Position numbers and translations under genes: made by a program. A stretch of DNA of 64,000 nucleotides, from positions 37,240,189 through 37,304,188 of the forward strand of contig OZ010580.1 in assembly GCA_963932145.1 (NCBI GenBank). The letters run 5' to 3'. Position 1 is the stretch's first letter, and the number at the start of each line of letters is the position of its first letter. Positions 56,187 through 64,000 of this stretch are shown in pieces. Source of the DNA: Acanthosepion lycidas (taxonomy: Eukaryota > Mollusca > Cephalopoda > Sepiida > Sepiidae). The notes below the pieces were generated by a model. The model saw only the letters and a list, made by a program, of their open reading frames with translations, ran no database searches and was not told the DNA's origin.

Positions 56187-56324
56187 CAGTGTAACCCGGA
56201 TATAACAGAGTTGTCGGATCCGCAGAAGAAGTCTCTTATATCCGGGTTTGGTCTAATTTATATACATTAACACAGGCTCTAATTTGGGACCAGAGAAAAT
56301 CTCTCTTATATCCGGGTTACACTG
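56187..56324. mobile_element. 138-bp TIR MITE (pogo/Tigger-like ends)
   Basis: CAGTGTAACCCGGATATAAC at the left and the reverse complement CAGTGTAACCCGGATATAAG at the right form about 23-bp inverted repeats, flanked by TA at 56185-56186 and 56325-56326. A second inner copy of the TATCCGGG motif occurs at 56238. The ends resemble pogo/Tigger-type elements. Inserted in the distal gypsy remnant. Confidence 0.88.
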
Positions 56325-56711
56325 TAATAAAATCTGAACACCAGCAACCATTACAAAAAAAAAAAAAAAAATGGACATCAGCCGAGAACGTACATCGTAG
56401 AAACGCCAACCAATCGAGAGAGGCTGATCATCAGTTCCAGCCCAGAACACCACCAATGGCCTGGGAATCCAGCTGGAAGGAACCAAACGCAGCTGAGTAG
56501 CCAATGTCAAATAAGCCACGATCAAATTCTAACAGAACTAACTCTGACTAGAATTGGTTGGGTAATCGACAAACCAGCACGTTGTAGAATTACATATGGC
56601 CAAAATAATGCCAAAGGAACATGAGGGTAGTCTACTTCTGTGTTTGTTCACAAAAATTAAAAAAATCCTATAAAAGTTAATTAGTAATACTAAATTAGTC
56701 AAGAGGGGAGA

Positions 56712-56830
56712 TGTGATGTATTGAATGAATACAAACCTCATTATCTCCCTTGGTCCATTCCCTTATTAACCAATCAGAATCGCAATAAAGATTCACCACA
56801 ATCCAACAGTCGTCCCTTTGTTCTTCATGG
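56712..56830 (+). other. candidate gypsy 3' LTR start with purine tract
   Basis: A purine-rich AAGAGGGGAGA precedes TGTGATGTATTGAATGAATA, the pattern of a polypurine tract followed by an LTR 5' end. AATAAAG occurs 77 bp inside. Location downstream of the integrase fits. No second LTR copy was found, so this remains a suggestion. Confidence 0.45.
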
Positions 56831-56834
56831 CGCC

Positions 56835-58230
56835 CGGCGGATTCAAATGCAGTCATGTTCGACTTATTTCTTTAGACGTCTTAACGCTTAAGTATTTTAG
56901 TAAGTTGAAATCCGCAATTATTTTAAATTTCAAGTTATTTCTCCATTTACTTGCAAATTCTTTTCATGATTTACGATTGTTGTTTTCGTTCGTGTTCAGC
57001 GCGAGAAATTTCGGCACAATATCGAAAACCAAAACCGAGGAATTCACTTTATATGTAAATGTAGTAAGTTTTCTTTGATTTTAATCAGTGACTGGAGTAA
57101 CTCTCCACCATATATACGGCCGATCAGTGGATATTTTTATCGTGCAAATCTCTTCTTACCAGAAAAAGTAATTAGTAAATAAATATATCGCCAAGTTTCT
57201 TTGCCACTCGTTTTGCGTCCTAAAATCATTTTCTTTTTTTATATGCAAATTTTTAGTTGAACGTGAGATTCGAATTGTAGGATGAAAATTAAAAATTAGT
57301 TTGATGCACAAGTTTTCAGCATATTGTCATCATTACATTTTTTTGTGGACAAAATATTTTAGTTATGCAAATTGACAATTAGTACCATTGGATTTCGACA
57401 TGATTTTCTTCGTCCTGGCTTCTCACGTACGTCTTAAATTCATTTTTCATCGCAAGTACCTATGTTGTACGTATGACAATGACTTTTTCGGAAACGAAAC
57501 CGAGAACAGAATTGAACTGAAATAATCTTTTTGGGTGTTATTGAGTTATTTTTATTAGGTTTGGGACGAATTTTCAGTAGTTTCACACTTGATCTTATTC
57601 TTGTATAATATATATTTTGAAAAAAATGTAATTCACATATTCAGGGATTTCTTCTTTATATAACTGTAAAAAAATACTTCGCGACCTCCCCAAGTACACA
57701 CGTGATACCGAAAGGTGGTAGGAATAAAAATTAACCACCATAAAAATATTTCTACAAAAATGTATCTTTATAAAATAGCCTTCAGTTCAATGAATTCATT
57801 AATATGTACTGAAAATTACGTTTAAATTGCTAATTCCCTGATTTTTGGTAATTTTTAAAAAATTTAAAAACATTGCAGTGTTGTTTTTTTTTTTTTTTTT
57901 TTTTTTTCTGAAAGGGCGTACCCATTTTGTTGGTATTTATGAATCAAACGTATTGAATTCTGTGGAACCCATTTATTTTGTGTGTAACCCAGCTTAGCCT
58001 TGAGAACTTTTTTTTAGTAAGACTTCTTGTAAAACTAAAAGAGAAGTACAGTTTGCATGCATAAGTTAAAAATGAGTAAAGCTGTAAATATACAATTTAC
58101 TAGACCCTTTGAACTTTGCCTCAGGTGTTAGTGTACCCCTTACCCTACCCCCTTAGTGCAGCAGGAAATTTAATGCCTTGAAGGCAAGTCAAGAACAATT
58201 CTTTTGTACTCATTGGTTGCCAAACATGAA
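56835..58230. other. unannotated stretch
   Basis: AT-rich with a poly-T run at about 57883-57907. An 86-codon frame at 56818-57078 has no recognisable domain. Confidence 0.5.
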
Positions 58231-58267
58231 TGTCCAGACCCCACATCGGTGTGTGTGTGTGTGTTAA

Positions 58268-58806
58268 TGTCATCAAATGACAATTGGAAAAAAAATCTTA
58301 TATTTTGCCGACGCGTTTCGTCTTCCGACTTTTTCAACGCAAAAATGAAATCGAAATGTTTTTGTTATAGTTACATTAAAAAACCAAAAAAAGATAGACG
58401 CTTGAGTCTAAGCCTTTTTTTTCTGGTTTATGTAAATTACCTTTGTAGTAACAGATTATTATTATTATTATTATTATTATTTTCTCCGTGTCAGCAGTAG
58501 GGTTAAATTCCCAGATGAATTCTGTGGACAAAACAGATTGGCATCAAAAAAAATAAAAAAATAAAAAAAATAATCCCTTACTATAAAGGTAATTTACATA
58601 AACCAGAAAAAAAGGCTTAGACAGAAGCGTCTATATTTTTAAATTTGGATTTTTTAATGTGACTATAACAAAAACATTTCGATTTCATTTTTGCCTTGAA
58701 AAAGTCGGAAGACGAAACGCGTCGGCAAAATGTAAGATATTTTTTTCCAGTTGTCATTTGATGCCAATCTGTCTTGTTCACAGAATTTATCTGGGAATTT
58801 AACCAC
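58268..58806. repeat. large inverted repeat of a SINE-like element
   Basis: Arm 58268-58445 (plus: GTCATCAAATGACAATTGG ... GACGCGTTTCGTCTTCCGAC ... GGTTTATGTAAATTACCTTT) is the reverse complement of 58574-58763, roughly 90% identical by eye. The spacer has (ATT)n at 58453-58482 and a fragment at 58498-58552 (TTAAATTCCCAGATGAATTC) that is the reverse complement of 58757-58806. Thus two near-complete copies are head-to-head plus a third partial one. Confidence 0.9.

Positions 58807-58809
<3 letters not shown>

Positions 58810-58857
<48 letters not shown>
58810..58857. repeat. (TA)n microsatellite
   Basis: Pure TA run abutting the inverted repeat. Confidence 0.95.
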
Positions 58858-58861
<4 letters not shown>

Positions 58862-59178
58862 AATTATAACTTAATAGCCTGCATCTTTAAATGCATATAT
58901 AAAAAAAAAAAAACATGTCAGACCTCGTTTATGTCCCAGCACTCATTAGTTCTATGAAACTCACTAATTGTCTCTTCCTTTCCTGATGAGGACTTAAAGT
59001 TGAAAGTTTGTACCATATTTCTTGTACTTTTCTTCCAAAATGAAATTTGGACAATTTCTGACATACTTTTGTCCTTGTCTGTGAAAGATTATTTGTAATT
59101 TGGAAAAGTCTATCAAAATCAATTGATAGAAAATGTCTGTTTTTAATATTTGCCTTAAAGAACATTTGCTACTTAAAT

Positions 59179-59182
<4 letters not shown>

Positions 59183-59251
<69 letters not shown>
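59183..59251. repeat. (CA)n(TA)n microsatellite
   Basis: CA then TA; provides the TA target of the MITE that follows. Confidence 0.95.
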
Positions 59252-59255
<4 letters not shown>

Positions 59256-59352
59256 GTTGGTGAAAAAATAATGACGTAATAATGTCGTTATTTGACGTTA
59301 AAAAATACGTCAAAAACGACATTATTACGTCATTATTTTTGCACCAACCTAC
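59252..59352. mobile_element. mariner-type hairpin MITE (MADE1-like), longer variant
   Basis: Starts TTAGGTTGGTGAAAAAATAA and ends ATTTTTGCACCAACCTAC, with TA on both sides. At 101 bp it is 22 bp longer than the 32.27-kb copy because each arm carries an additional ACGTAATAATGTCG-type block. Only a few arm mismatches. Confidence 0.92.
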
Positions 59353-59394
59353 TATATATATAAACATGTTTTCCTTTCATATACATAGAGAATA

Positions 59395-59531
59395 CCATTT
59401 ATTGCTAAGTTTTAGGTTCTGTTTAGAAGAGATAACAAAAACACAAAATTTATTAATAGCTGCAAAGGACAGGAAGTTGTGGAAAGCCATGATCACCATT
59501 GTCCTGAAGGGATACAGTGTATAGAAGAAGA
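59395..59531 (+). pseudogene. RTE-like LINE, 3' terminal fragment
   Basis: GGACAGGAAGTTGTGGAAAG, CCATGATCACCATTGTCCTG, AAGGGATACAGTG then AGAAGAAG: the C-terminal codons, stop and simple tail of the RTE family (compare 38620-38690). Confidence 0.7.
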
Positions 59532-59894
59532 ATATTGGTACAGAGATACACACACAAAAACAATTGAAACTTTCTCTGAAATTTCAGCTTAATTAAAGGA
59601 TCATTCTATTTATCAAATACTAATCTTAATTAGTCAATTTAATTACTGAATAATTATCTTAGTCACTAAATTTAGCTTTCATTTCTACTTCAAGATATAA
59701 AGTGACCATTATCATACTTAATAATACACACTTCCATCAGTGTCTCATTAACACTTCTTTATTAGTACATACACTGTTAATAATGACTATTGAATAACAT
59801 ATATATGTTTTGTAGTTTAAAATCATTTCATCATATTGCCATTTCAAGAAAAGTTACTTACAGCTAAGTATTTTCTTAAATTTTACAAAGAGGC

Positions 59895-60145
59895 TATTGT
59901 TAACTGGGTATTGGACTCACACTCTTTGGGTCCCTGTCACTGGATCTAATGAACGTCTTTATCCACTGTGCCAGGTGTCCTTGAGGTGGATAACTAGAAC
60001 GGTCTACTCCAGTGAGCTAAATAAAGGGCTCAGTTTGACATTCCAATCACCTGAAGAAGGCTGGAGTGTACAATGGCTGAAACATTGTAATAAATATGGC
60101 AACAAAGATGTGGACAATAGTCCGAATAATGTAAATAGTGTAGCA
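59895..60145 (+). mobile_element. SINE family A with inverted 5' part
   Basis: 59895-59990 is the tRNA-like head in reverse orientation (reverse complement reads CACAGTGGATAAAGACGTTC and GAGTGTGAGTCCAATACCC), while 59991-60145 is the tail in forward orientation (GAGCTAAATAAAGGGCTC, CTGAAGAAGGCTGGAGTGTA). This arrangement is the signature of a 5' inversion during target-primed reverse transcription. Confidence 0.8.
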
Positions 60146-60414
60146 TTATTATATACCTTATTGTTTAAAGCAGCAAGTGCATCTTGTTTTTTGTTGTTTT
60201 TTTTTTTGGGGGGGGGTCCATAACATTTTCACTTTTGTACTCTTTAGCCTTTTGTAAGAATCAGTGATTGTACTCTGTAACCTTTATGGAAATAAAGACC
60301 TGGTAAGTTATCAATGAGATTCCACTATAATATTCATAGAAATTAAGGTGCAAAATGACTTCCTTAAAGAAGGCAAAAATGATAAAAAATGAAGTCCTTT
60401 ATTTTCTGGTTGAG

Positions 60415-60418
<4 letters not shown>

Positions 60419-60458
<40 letters not shown>
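60419..60458. repeat. poly(T) tract, about 39 bp
   Basis: Uninterrupted T run; could be the poly(A) end of a minus-strand retrocopy, but the adjacent sequence is not recognised. Confidence 0.9.
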
Positions 60459-60459
<1 letters not shown>

Positions 60460-60689
60460 AGACATGTTGATTATCTTGACAATTGAATAGATCCATTTAA
60501 CTATTACCCATATCAACTTTGCCTATGTCAAGTTCTTCATAATTTTGGCTAGTACTACATGTACAAGGGAGTGCTGAAAAGTTATCAGCACAACACACTC
60601 TGAGTATTTTACTGATCAAGCATCAGAAGTTGATGAGAGCCAAGAACTTTCCAAACATCTGCTCTCATATAAGGGGCCTGTATGTTTGA

Positions 60690-61722
60690 TTCAACCTCTG
60701 TCAAAATAGACTGGTGTTCCTGTTTGAGGAGAGAGTTCATTTTTTACCATTAAACATCAAAGTATGTCAGTAATCCAATTAGGCATTTATGATGATGACA
60801 CTACCATTTGTTCTTGTCTCAAGAGCAAATCTGTCAGAGCCAATAAAGTTAACCTGACTACTGTTCTTAAAAAGGACCTTCAGTATGTGGTTAACTGGAG
60901 CAGGAAACAGCTCATAAATTTTAATGCCTCCAAAACGAAACTGCTTTAATTCAACCATCATCATCAATCTTTCCTGCCCACCATCTGATGCTAGATTCAT
61001 GGAAAGCAACATACTTTAGCTTCTTGGCCTTACATTTTCAACTGACTCAAGGTCGAATGACTATATCAAATCGATTGCTGCATCTACTTCAGGGAAAGTT
61101 GGGTCACTATGTCATGCCAGAAGGTTTTTCTTGTCAGAGTCCATCTTGCACATTTACAAATCTACCATTTGCCAGTGCATTGAATACTGTTGCCATATCT
61201 GGTCTGGTGCTCCTGCTATTAATCTTGAGGTTCTTGACAAAATCTAAAGAAAGATCTGCAATGTAATTGATCCTGATTTAGCATCTTGACTTTGGTCACT
61301 TTCTCACTAATGTGATGTGGCTTACCTGTCTTTTCTACAAATATTTTCATGGCAAATGCTCTGAACTTTTTTCCCTGGTGCACCAACTGCATGAATATAA
61401 GCATACTACAACATTGGCATCTTGGTCCCACCATTTTATTGTTGAATTAGTTAAATGTAACTGTCACTTCTACTCTAAGAGATTCTTTTCTCACACTTCC
61501 CACCTTCCTTTTCCTTGCTTCCCTGATAACTACAATCTTCAAAAATTTAAATGCAACATCAATCACCATCTTCTATCTTCTTGAACCTCATTCAGCTTTT
61601 ATCCTTTCTTCAGTTCCCCTTACCCAATCTTTTCTCCCACATTCACTCTCTATAACTCCCTGCATACTAGTGGCTTTCCTACCTTGCTTGGGGTGAAATA
61701 ATTAAAAAAAAAAAAAAAAAAA
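60690..61722 (+). pseudogene. Jockey/CR1-like LINE, 3' third, degraded
   Basis: Encodes LGIYDDDTTICSCLKSKSVR (the catalytic YADD has become YDDD), VLKKDLQYVVNWSRKQLIN, then across frameshifts CLFYKYFHGKCSELFSLVH, TTLASWSHHF and FLFLASLITTIFKNLNATSI. Ends TTGCTTGGGGTGAAATAATT and about 20 A residues (61703-61722). 5'-truncated within the RT domain; at least five stops or frameshifts. Confidence 0.85.
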
Positions 61723-61964
61723 CCTAAATATTTTATCAAGATATTTGGTGGTGAGATGGAGGTCAAGTAATAGAAGATTCATGCCTTTATAAAGGATATT
61801 AAGGCCAGTGGAGGATTTGAGAACAACATTAACTTTAAGACTGCAAGCTGTAGCTTCAGGTCATCCCCTAGCCTAAATATTGTCCAAGAGAAAGCATTAG
61901 TTTGTGAATTTGGTAACATACTAATTGTTTGACCTCTGAGCAAAGTAATGCAGGACTTGCAGTA

Positions 61965-62165
61965 AATGAACAATTAACCCAGAAGACACATCCCTAGACA
62001 TCTAGAGTGAAATGGGAACAATCTAGATCAAATAAAGGGTTCATTTTGAAATTCCTTGAAGGTTACCCAGGTCAACAGACACCTGAAGAAGGCCGTGGTT
62101 TACAATGACAAATGTTGTGATCAGAACAACAAAGATGAGGATATTAGTTCAACTTTATGTAATGT
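61965..62165 (+). mobile_element. SINE family A, tail portion
   Basis: GATCAAATAAAGGGTTCATT, CACCTGAAGAAGGCCGTGGT, AACAAAGATGAGGATATTAG match the 3' half of SINE A; the head is missing. Confidence 0.65.
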
Positions 62166-62433
62166 AAATTATGATCACTCTTCCAGAAATTCAGAAAATT
62201 TTAAAAAAATAATAAAGGATTAGGATAAATGTCCATAAACGTTATGCAAGCAAAAGGATTGTCTTGTAAGAGAGAATGTAATTAATACAGTTGTAGTTTG
62301 TAACAATATCAACCTCAGACATCATTATTATGGCTTGGATTTTTGAATAAAGATTCAAGGTCTTTGATATTTGCTGTAAGGTGTTCATTTTGACCAATAT
62401 AAGAGAGACATGCTTTTCCAAATTAACTACAAA

Positions 62434-62859
62434 TCCTGGGTATGATAAGCTACATCCGGCAGCAAGGCCTCTCATTGGGATATTGGAGGTTTTGAGGAGC
62501 GTGGAAACATTTTTTAATTATTATTATTCCCGTATCCACCCTGACCCATAGTGGTAGCACCTGCCAGGCTCCCAGCTATGGGTAAATAGAAAACCCCCAA
62601 ACAAATCACTTTGAAAGTATAAAAATGCAAGCAATACATTTTTATATAAAAAAAGAACCAACAATACATATTTATAGTAAAATGACCAACAATGTATTGT
62701 GAAACCAAAATACCATTTTTGTCTGTAGCTGAAAGTATAGAATTGTTCAAAATATATCTAGTTGAAGCCATAAAATTGTGTTCAAATTATTTATATTTCA
62801 GCATTAAATAACCCATAATGTTTCATATACTGCTAAACAAAATCAAACAAGCAACCAAC
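62434..62859 (-). mobile_element. minisatellite-bearing retroposon, copy 5
   Basis: CCTGGGTATGATAAGCTACA, then GAGGTTTTGAGGAGCGTGG, ACCCTGACCCATAGTGGTAG, CTCCCAGCTATGGGTAAATA, a few diverged minisatellite units (CCAACAATACATTTTTA) and the end GCATTAAATAACCCATAATG, CAAGCAACCAAC. Same order as the reverse of copy 1. No target-site duplication was found, consistent with greater age. Confidence 0.8.
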
Positions 62860-63041
62860 ATGAAAGAACTCTTTCATATTTTTTACTTAAAAATTTTTTT
62901 TGCCTACTGTTTTTGGCGTCAAACTAATTTTTAATCTTACTAATATAAAGACCCCTTCCCAACCACCTAGTAAAAAAGTTTACTCACCCTAAGGTATTCT
63001 ATTGATAATTATAATTTTGGATATAAATGAGATTTAGGGAA

Positions 63042-63841
63042 AAACTCTGTGCCAAAAAAGTGACTCACTTATTTCCTGCAACTAGTAATCAATAGAAACA
63101 TAAATGAACAGCTTTAAATAAAGAATAATAGAGGTATAATTTATTTATAATAGGTAATATAGTTTGAAATATTTCATAATCTATGGGTCCTTCTTTATTT
63201 TGAATAACCTTTTCAAACTTTTTTGGCATTGACTTGATTAGGTTCTGGCAAATCTCATCTCCAAGCATTGAATTCCATTCAGATATGAAATTCACAATCA
63301 AATCCTCTTTGTTGCTCAACTGCTTTCTTGAGAGCCTGTACTTTATAATGCTTCATAAGTTTTCTATGGGATTGAGATCAGGAGATTGTGGCGGCCATAT
63401 CATAACACTCACTTGCTTCTCATCAAAGTATTCCTTCATCAATTTTGATTTGTGACAGGGAGCATTATCCTGCATAAAAATGAGCTTGGTGGAGTTGATT
63501 TGCACCCTTTCACCAGAAGGAAGCAGATAAGATACTAAAATTCTCTTGTACTGCTCGCTCCTGAGAGTTTTTTCAATAGGTTTTAAGAAACCAGTTCCAT
63601 GAAAAGAAAAGCATCCCCAGAACCTTGTACTGAACAGATGCTTGACAGTACTTACTGCTAAATTCAAAGAGCTTTCAAAGCTTCTTCTTCGGATTTTAGA
63701 TCACTTATCCTTTGAATTTAGCTCAACTTTTGTTTCATTGGAGAAGAGAACATTCTTCCATTTTAACCCCAAAAACAATAGACAAAAAACATTTTTAGTA
63801 AAAAAAAAAATTGGGTGAGTCACATTTATCAAACAGCACTG
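63042..63841 (-). mobile_element. Tc1-type transposon, N-terminally deleted
   Basis: The right end (minus strand CAGTGCTGTTTGATAAATGT then GACTCACC, next to TA at 63842-63843) and a diverged left end (CTGTGCCAAAAAAGTGACTC from 63045) are inverted repeats sharing GTGACTCAC. About 800 bp long, versus roughly 1.3-1.6 kb usual for Tc1 elements. Confidence 0.8.
63089..63760 (-). pseudogene. Tc1 transposase (DDE domain), broken
   Basis: Minus strand: WKNVLFSNETKVELNSKDK, a stop, then SLNLAVSTVKHLFSTRFWGC, FMQDNAPCHKSKLMKEYF, MIWPPQSPDLNPIENL, and in another frame FISEWNSMLGDEICQNLIKS, MPKKFEKVIQNKEGPIDY. This is the DD34E catalytic domain of Tc1-type transposases, which cut and paste the element at TA. 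The first catalytic Asp (usual FSDE) is Asn here (AAT at about 63737), the second Asp and the Glu are present. The helix-turn-helix DNA-binding domain is gone, and a frameshift lies near 63330, so the copy is inactive. Confidence 0.9.
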
Positions 63842-63937
63842 TATATGCACAAAAGCTGAGCATCTACCATGTATTCAATTGTGAAAACAGAATAATATGT
63901 ATTTTTATTGCTTCAAAGCTCTCAAGAAAATTAAAAT

Positions 63938-64000
63938 TTGGCATTAAATGACCCATAAGGAGTCAATATACTATTAAAAAAATTAACTCGATGGGAGAGT
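63938..64000 (-). mobile_element. minisatellite-bearing retroposon, terminal fragment (copy 6)
   Basis: TTGGCATTAAATGACCCATA, AGGAGTCAATATACTATTAA matches the 5' terminal segment of the family (compare 47503-47550). No minisatellite is seen; runs to the window edge. Confidence 0.6.

Noticed and set aside
56818..57078. 86-codon frame followed by GTAAGT as a first exon
   Set aside because: A single donor-like site downstream of a possible LTR is weak; no domain or acceptor is identified.
58960..59020. CTGATGAGGACTTAAAGTTGAAAG as a hammerhead ribozyme
   Set aside because: Stem II would be only three pairs with a wobble, and no stem I or III partner is visible nearby.

Overview
The window looks like eukaryotic, AT-rich, intergenic or intronic DNA from a repeat-dense invertebrate genome. 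A cephalopod mollusc such as an octopus is my best guess. This rests on the mixture of elements: very many long (TA)n arrays, degenerate non-LTR elements of Jockey/CR1-like and RTE-like type, Penelope-like elements with GIY-YIG domains, tRNA-derived SINEs, Ty3/gypsy remnants and Tc1/mariner/hAT/MITE DNA transposons. That is inference from general knowledge; no diagnostic host gene is present. I recognise no intact host protein gene, rRNA gene or functional tRNA gene. Almost every open frame longer than 60 codons is either transposon-derived or a by-product of (TA)n or minisatellite repeats.

Layout. 0-7 kb: SINE fragments, an inverted/direct repeat cluster (2.1-3.3 kb), a small TIR MITE (3.77 kb), a minisatellite-bearing retroposon (5.15-5.70 kb) and a two-zinc-finger frame (5.86 kb). 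7-15 kb: 3' ends of a Jockey/CR1-like LINE, TA arrays and dispersed repeats. 17.2-17.9 kb: a 42-bp minisatellite. 18.76-22.94 kb: the best preserved element, a minus-strand LINE with endonuclease and reverse transcriptase, a poly(A) tail, three in-frame stops and one frameshift. 23-30 kb: SINEs, palindromes, TA arrays and a locally duplicated segment carrying a hairpin MITE in only one copy. 31-38 kb: another retroposon, a perfect 79-bp mariner-type hairpin, a deleted mariner and an RTE-like reverse transcriptase. 38.8-41.9 kb: two Penelope-like elements broken by SINEs, one of them a tRNA-like dimer with a 15-bp target-site duplication. 42-50 kb: LINE pseudogenes nested in older repeats and minisatellites. 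50.4-56.8 kb: a dismembered Ty3/gypsy element interrupted by a hAT-like element, a minisatellite retroposon and a small MITE. 58-64 kb: a large inverted repeat, a third hairpin MITE, a SINE with an inverted 5' end, a LINE pseudogene and a truncated Tc1 element.

The most interesting object is a dispersed family of about 0.4-0.55 kb (5.15, 31.36, 47.07 and 52.29 kb, plus fragments near 62.4 and 63.9 kb). It shares conserved ends but carries an internal 27-33 bp minisatellite whose copy number varies. Three copies have perfect target-site duplications of 14, 12 and 11 bp and a fourth an imperfect one, so it appears to move by target-primed reverse transcription although it has no recognised coding capacity. 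A second notable family is the palindromic mariner MITE (28.46, 32.27 and 59.25 kb), whose ends closely resemble the human MADE1 element and which would fold as pre-miRNA-like hairpins.

There is no operon-like cooperation here. The relationships are nested insertions: young SINEs, MITEs and retroposons sit inside older LINE, Penelope and gypsy remains, which gives a relative chronology.
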